From contig JAFGAR010000081.1 of assembly GCA_016933575.1 (NCBI GenBank), positions 1 to 64,000 of the forward strand: a stretch of 64,000 nucleotides of DNA, written 5' to 3'. A program made the translations under genes and the position numbers. Shown piece after piece: positions 62,141 through 64,000 of this stretch. Position 1 is the stretch's first letter. Every line of letters starts with the position of its first letter. The notes below the pieces were generated by a model. It had not been told where the DNA came from, did no database searches, and was given only the letters and a program-made list of their open reading frames with translations. This DNA is from Candidatus Thorarchaeota archaeon. Its GTDB lineage: Archaea > Asgardarchaeota > Thorarchaeia > Thorarchaeales > Thorarchaeaceae.

Positions 62141-62632
62141 GTGGGATTTCTAAAACGTCTTATCAACAAGGCACGCGTAAAATCGCCATACGTTTTTCAC
62201 TTCAACTCAGGGAGCTGCAATGGTTGCGATATTGAGATCATCGCCGCCCTAATGCCAAGGATAGACCTTGAGAGATTTGGCGTGAAGCTCGTTGGAAGTC
62301 CGAGACATGCAGATATTATGCTCTGTACCGGACCAGTAACTGAACAGATTAAACCAAGGCTTCAGAAGATTTACGAACAGATGGCTGAACCAAAATTCGT
62401 AGTAGCAGTTGGATCATGTGCATGCAGTGGTGGAGTATTTAGAAGTGGATACAATGTATTGGGTGGCGTAGACCAAGCGATTCCCGTAACAGCATACATT
62501 CCAGGATGCCCGCCTAAACCTTCAGCAATCACATTTGGTGCCTACAAACTCCTTGAAGTGCTCTCAGAGGCACTTAATAGAGAGGCTCCTGAGGTCGCAC
62601 CAGCTACTGAGAAGGAGGCTGTAGAAGCATGA
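62141..62632 (+). CDS. Complex I-like/hydrogenase small subunit (NuoB type)
   Basis: This 163-residue subunit carries one [4Fe-4S] cluster at the interface with the large subunit: SGSCNGCDIEI, GSCACSGG and YIPGCPPKP hold the four cysteines. The CNGCDIE spelling is typical of membrane-bound group 4 hydrogenases and F420H2 dehydrogenases rather than of NADH dehydrogenases. GTG start. It follows the NuoA-type gene by 11 bases. Confidence 0.9.
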   Translation: MGFLKRLINKARVKSPYVFHFNSGSCNGCDIEIIAALMPRIDLERFGVKLVGSPRHADIMLCTGPVTEQIKPRLQKIYEQMAEPKFVVAVGSCACSGGVFRSGYNVLGGVDQAIPVTAYIPGCPPKPSAITFGAYKLLEVLSEALNREAPEVAPATEKEAVEA

Positions 62633-63198
62633 GTGAAGAGACAGAGTTTGTAAGTGAGCATCATCCAGCTCCAAATGATGAAAGACATCAGCAAGAATAT
62701 TCATTGATGCAGAAAATAAAGAATGATCTTGGTGACGCCATTATTGATGATGGTACATATGTTCACCTACAGCCTCGAAGATTATTCATACAGGTTCGAC
62801 CAGACAGGCTTCGTGATGTCATCAAATACATGCAAGAAACTCACGATATGTGGCAATTTTCTACTCTCTCAGGTAGAGACTTGGGTGACGACCTACAAGC
62901 AGTCTATCACTTCTTTTTGACAGAAACGAAAGTTGGAATTAGCTTTAGAGTGAATGTTCCACGTTCGAAGCCTGAGTATTCTTCGATTACAGACCTGGTC
63001 CCCGCAGCAGAATATGTTGAGAACGAACTCCGAGAACTCTTCGGCGTCATCACAGCTGGTCATCCTTATGTTAGACGTGTTGAACTTCCAGAGAATTGGC
63101 CCAAGAATGAATATCCAATGAGAAAAGATTGGGCAGATCCTCGAGGTCTGATGGAGCGCTCTAAAACACTTGGTGCAAAAGCAGTGGAGGATTTGTAA
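62629..63198 (+). CDS. Complex I-like subunit C (NuoC type)
   Basis: This 189-residue protein matches the 30-kDa NuoC/HyfG N-terminal module: RDVIKYMQETHDMWQFSTLSG (in part), YHFFLTETKVGISFRVNVPR and the signature YVENELRELFGVITAGHP (about 128-145), ending in PLRKDW-like YPMRKDWADP. It docks onto the D-type subunit and holds no cofactor. Its ATG overlaps the stop codon of the preceding gene by four bases. Confidence 0.9.
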   Translation: MSEETEFVSEHHPAPNDERHQQEYSLMQKIKNDLGDAIIDDGTYVHLQPRRLFIQVRPDRLRDVIKYMQETHDMWQFSTLSGRDLGDDLQAVYHFFLTETKVGISFRVNVPRSKPEYSSITDLVPAAEYVENELRELFGVITAGHPYVRRVELPENWPKNEYPMRKDWADPRGLMERSKTLGAKAVEDL

Positions 63199-63199
63199 G

Positions 63200-64000
63200 A
63201 TGACTGAAACTAGTGAGAGAAAAATTGTAACACCACCACGAATCTCAATTCCCATTGGTCCGCAACACCCCGCCCTAAAAGAACCAGGAATGTTCAAGCT
63301 CACTATCGAAGGAGAAAAGATAGTGGATGCCGAGGTAAATATTGGTTACAACCATCGAGGAATCGAGAAGATTGCCGAGGGTAATACGCACCTCCAGAAT
63401 CTATACCTTATGGCAAGAATCTGCGGTATCTGCTCAGCCACCCATAATGGCAACTATGCACAAGCTGTTGAGTTTGCTGCTGAAATCGAGATTCCGGAAC
63501 GCGCTAGATTCCTACGAACCCTTGTCTGGGAACTTGAGAGAATTCATTCCCACCTCCTATGGCTTGGTGTTGCTTTCCACGAAGTGGGTTTTGATACTGC
63601 TTTCATGTATTCTTGGCGAGACCGTGAAGTTGTCATGGATATGCTTGAGGATATATCAGGCAATCGAGTGAACTATGATTTCAATACAATTGGCGGCGTT
63701 CGCCGAGATGTGAATGACATTCTTATTCAACGTCTTAGAAAGGGTCTCGATAAGCTGGAAAAGCGAACACTCTATTATCGAGATGTAGCAATCCACGAGA
63801 AGACTTTTTGGAACCGTGTTGATGGTGTTGGACTCCTTCCAACTCATCTGGCGAAGAGTCATGGTGCTGTCGGTCCGACCGCAAGAGGCAGCAATGTGCC
63901 TATTGATGTTCGTTTCAACGACCCAACACAGGCATATGTGAACCTTGTTGACTCTGGAGAGTTTGAGATGGTTCTTTCTGATAGATGTGATGTTGCTGGT
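63200..64000 (+). CDS. Group 4 [NiFe] hydrogenase/complex I-like large subunit (partial)
   Basis: The first 267 codons of a NuoD/HycE-type large subunit, cut by the window end; the ATG at 63200 lies one base after the preceding stop codon. It begins like NuoD (PIGPQHPALKEPGMFKL) and contains NHRGIEK. The first Ni-Fe ligand motif is intact: RICGICSATH with Cys75 and Cys78. Quinone-linked complex I proteins lose these cysteines, so this is probably a catalytic [NiFe] hydrogenase of the membrane-bound group 4. The second motif lies beyond the window. A downstream LGVGPTARGS-type segment (GPTARGSNVPID) is present. Confidence 0.9.
   Translation, partial: MTETSERKIVTPPRISIPIGPQHPALKEPGMFKLTIEGEKIVDAEVNIGYNHRGIEKIAEGNTHLQNLYLMARICGICSATHNGNYAQAVEFAAEIEIPERARFLRTLVWELERIHSHLLWLGVAFHEVGFDTAFMYSWRDREVVMDMLEDISGNRVNYDFNTIGGVRRDVNDILIQRLRKGLDKLEKRTLYYRDVAIHEKTFWNRVDGVGLLPTHLAKSHGAVGPTARGSNVPIDVRFNDPTQAYVNLVDSGEFEMVLSDRCDVAG

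Noticed and set aside
1..64000. CRISPR arrays, insertion sequences, integrases or prophage genes
   Set aside because: No regularly spaced repeats, transposase motifs or phage structural genes were seen in any part of the window.

Overview
The window reads as a piece of an archaeal chromosome, most probably from an Asgard archaeon close to Thorarchaeia. The phylum is an inference. It rests on archaeal-type A/T-rich promoter boxes with short leaders, a group 3b sulfhydrogenase operon, a tungsten-type aldehyde:ferredoxin oxidoreductase with MoaD-like partners, CoA-ester metabolism, and a few eukaryote-flavoured proteins (a leucine-rich-repeat protein and a zinc-finger/Regnase-like NYN nuclease). 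Genes are moderately A/T rich and densely packed on both strands. No tRNA gene, CRISPR array, integrase or transposase was recognised.

Layout. 1-50: 3' end of 23S rRNA, with no 5S behind it. 0.2-5.2 kb: secreted and membrane proteins, a flavin reductase-like protein, the aldehyde oxidoreductase and two ubiquitin-fold MoaD-like proteins. 5.28-5.43 kb: a GC-rich structured element, probably an RNA gene. 5.5-10.3 kb: Gfo/Idh/MocA oxidoreductase, SPFH protein, class II amidotransferase, sugar isomerase-like protein. 10.3-14.1 kb (minus strand): a probable operon of an unknown protein, four tandem paralogous membrane PH-domain proteins and a 30-residue membrane peptide. It is divided by an operator-like array from a divergent ABC transporter (14.2-17.4 kb) whose second permease is a decayed pseudogene.

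17.4-35 kb: methyltransferase, SDR, LRR protein, DUF1028 protein, ferredoxin with acyl-CoA dehydrogenase, a 55-residue zinc-ribbon protein, nitroreductase, metallo-hydrolase, PiT phosphate transporter with its PhoU-like partner, a short bacterial-type alanyl-tRNA synthetase, the NYN nuclease, an ArsB/NhaD-type transporter, a phosphoesterase and a D-lactate/glycolate oxidase-like flavoprotein. 35-40 kb: four-gene NAD(P)-linked [NiFe] sulfhydrogenase operon (minus strand). 40-52.7 kb: methyltransferase, MsrA, a TPR-type protein with a truncated duplicate, a ribbon-helix-helix regulator, S-adenosylhomocysteine hydrolase divergent from a double Lrp-type regulator, a large acyl-CoA dehydrogenase and a gamma-carbonic anhydrase.

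52.9-64 kb: two paralogous acyl-CoA synthetases around a UbiA prenyltransferase, then a two-subunit 2-hydroxyacyl-CoA dehydratase/benzoyl-CoA reductase-type enzyme with its ATP-driven activator, then the start of a complex I-like/group 4 [NiFe] hydrogenase operon (A, B, C, D-type subunits; the window ends inside D). Taken together the genes suggest an anaerobe that activates organic acids to CoA esters, oxidises or reduces them with ferredoxin- and flavin-linked enzymes, and balances electrons with a soluble 3b hydrogenase and a membrane-bound ion-pumping hydrogenase.
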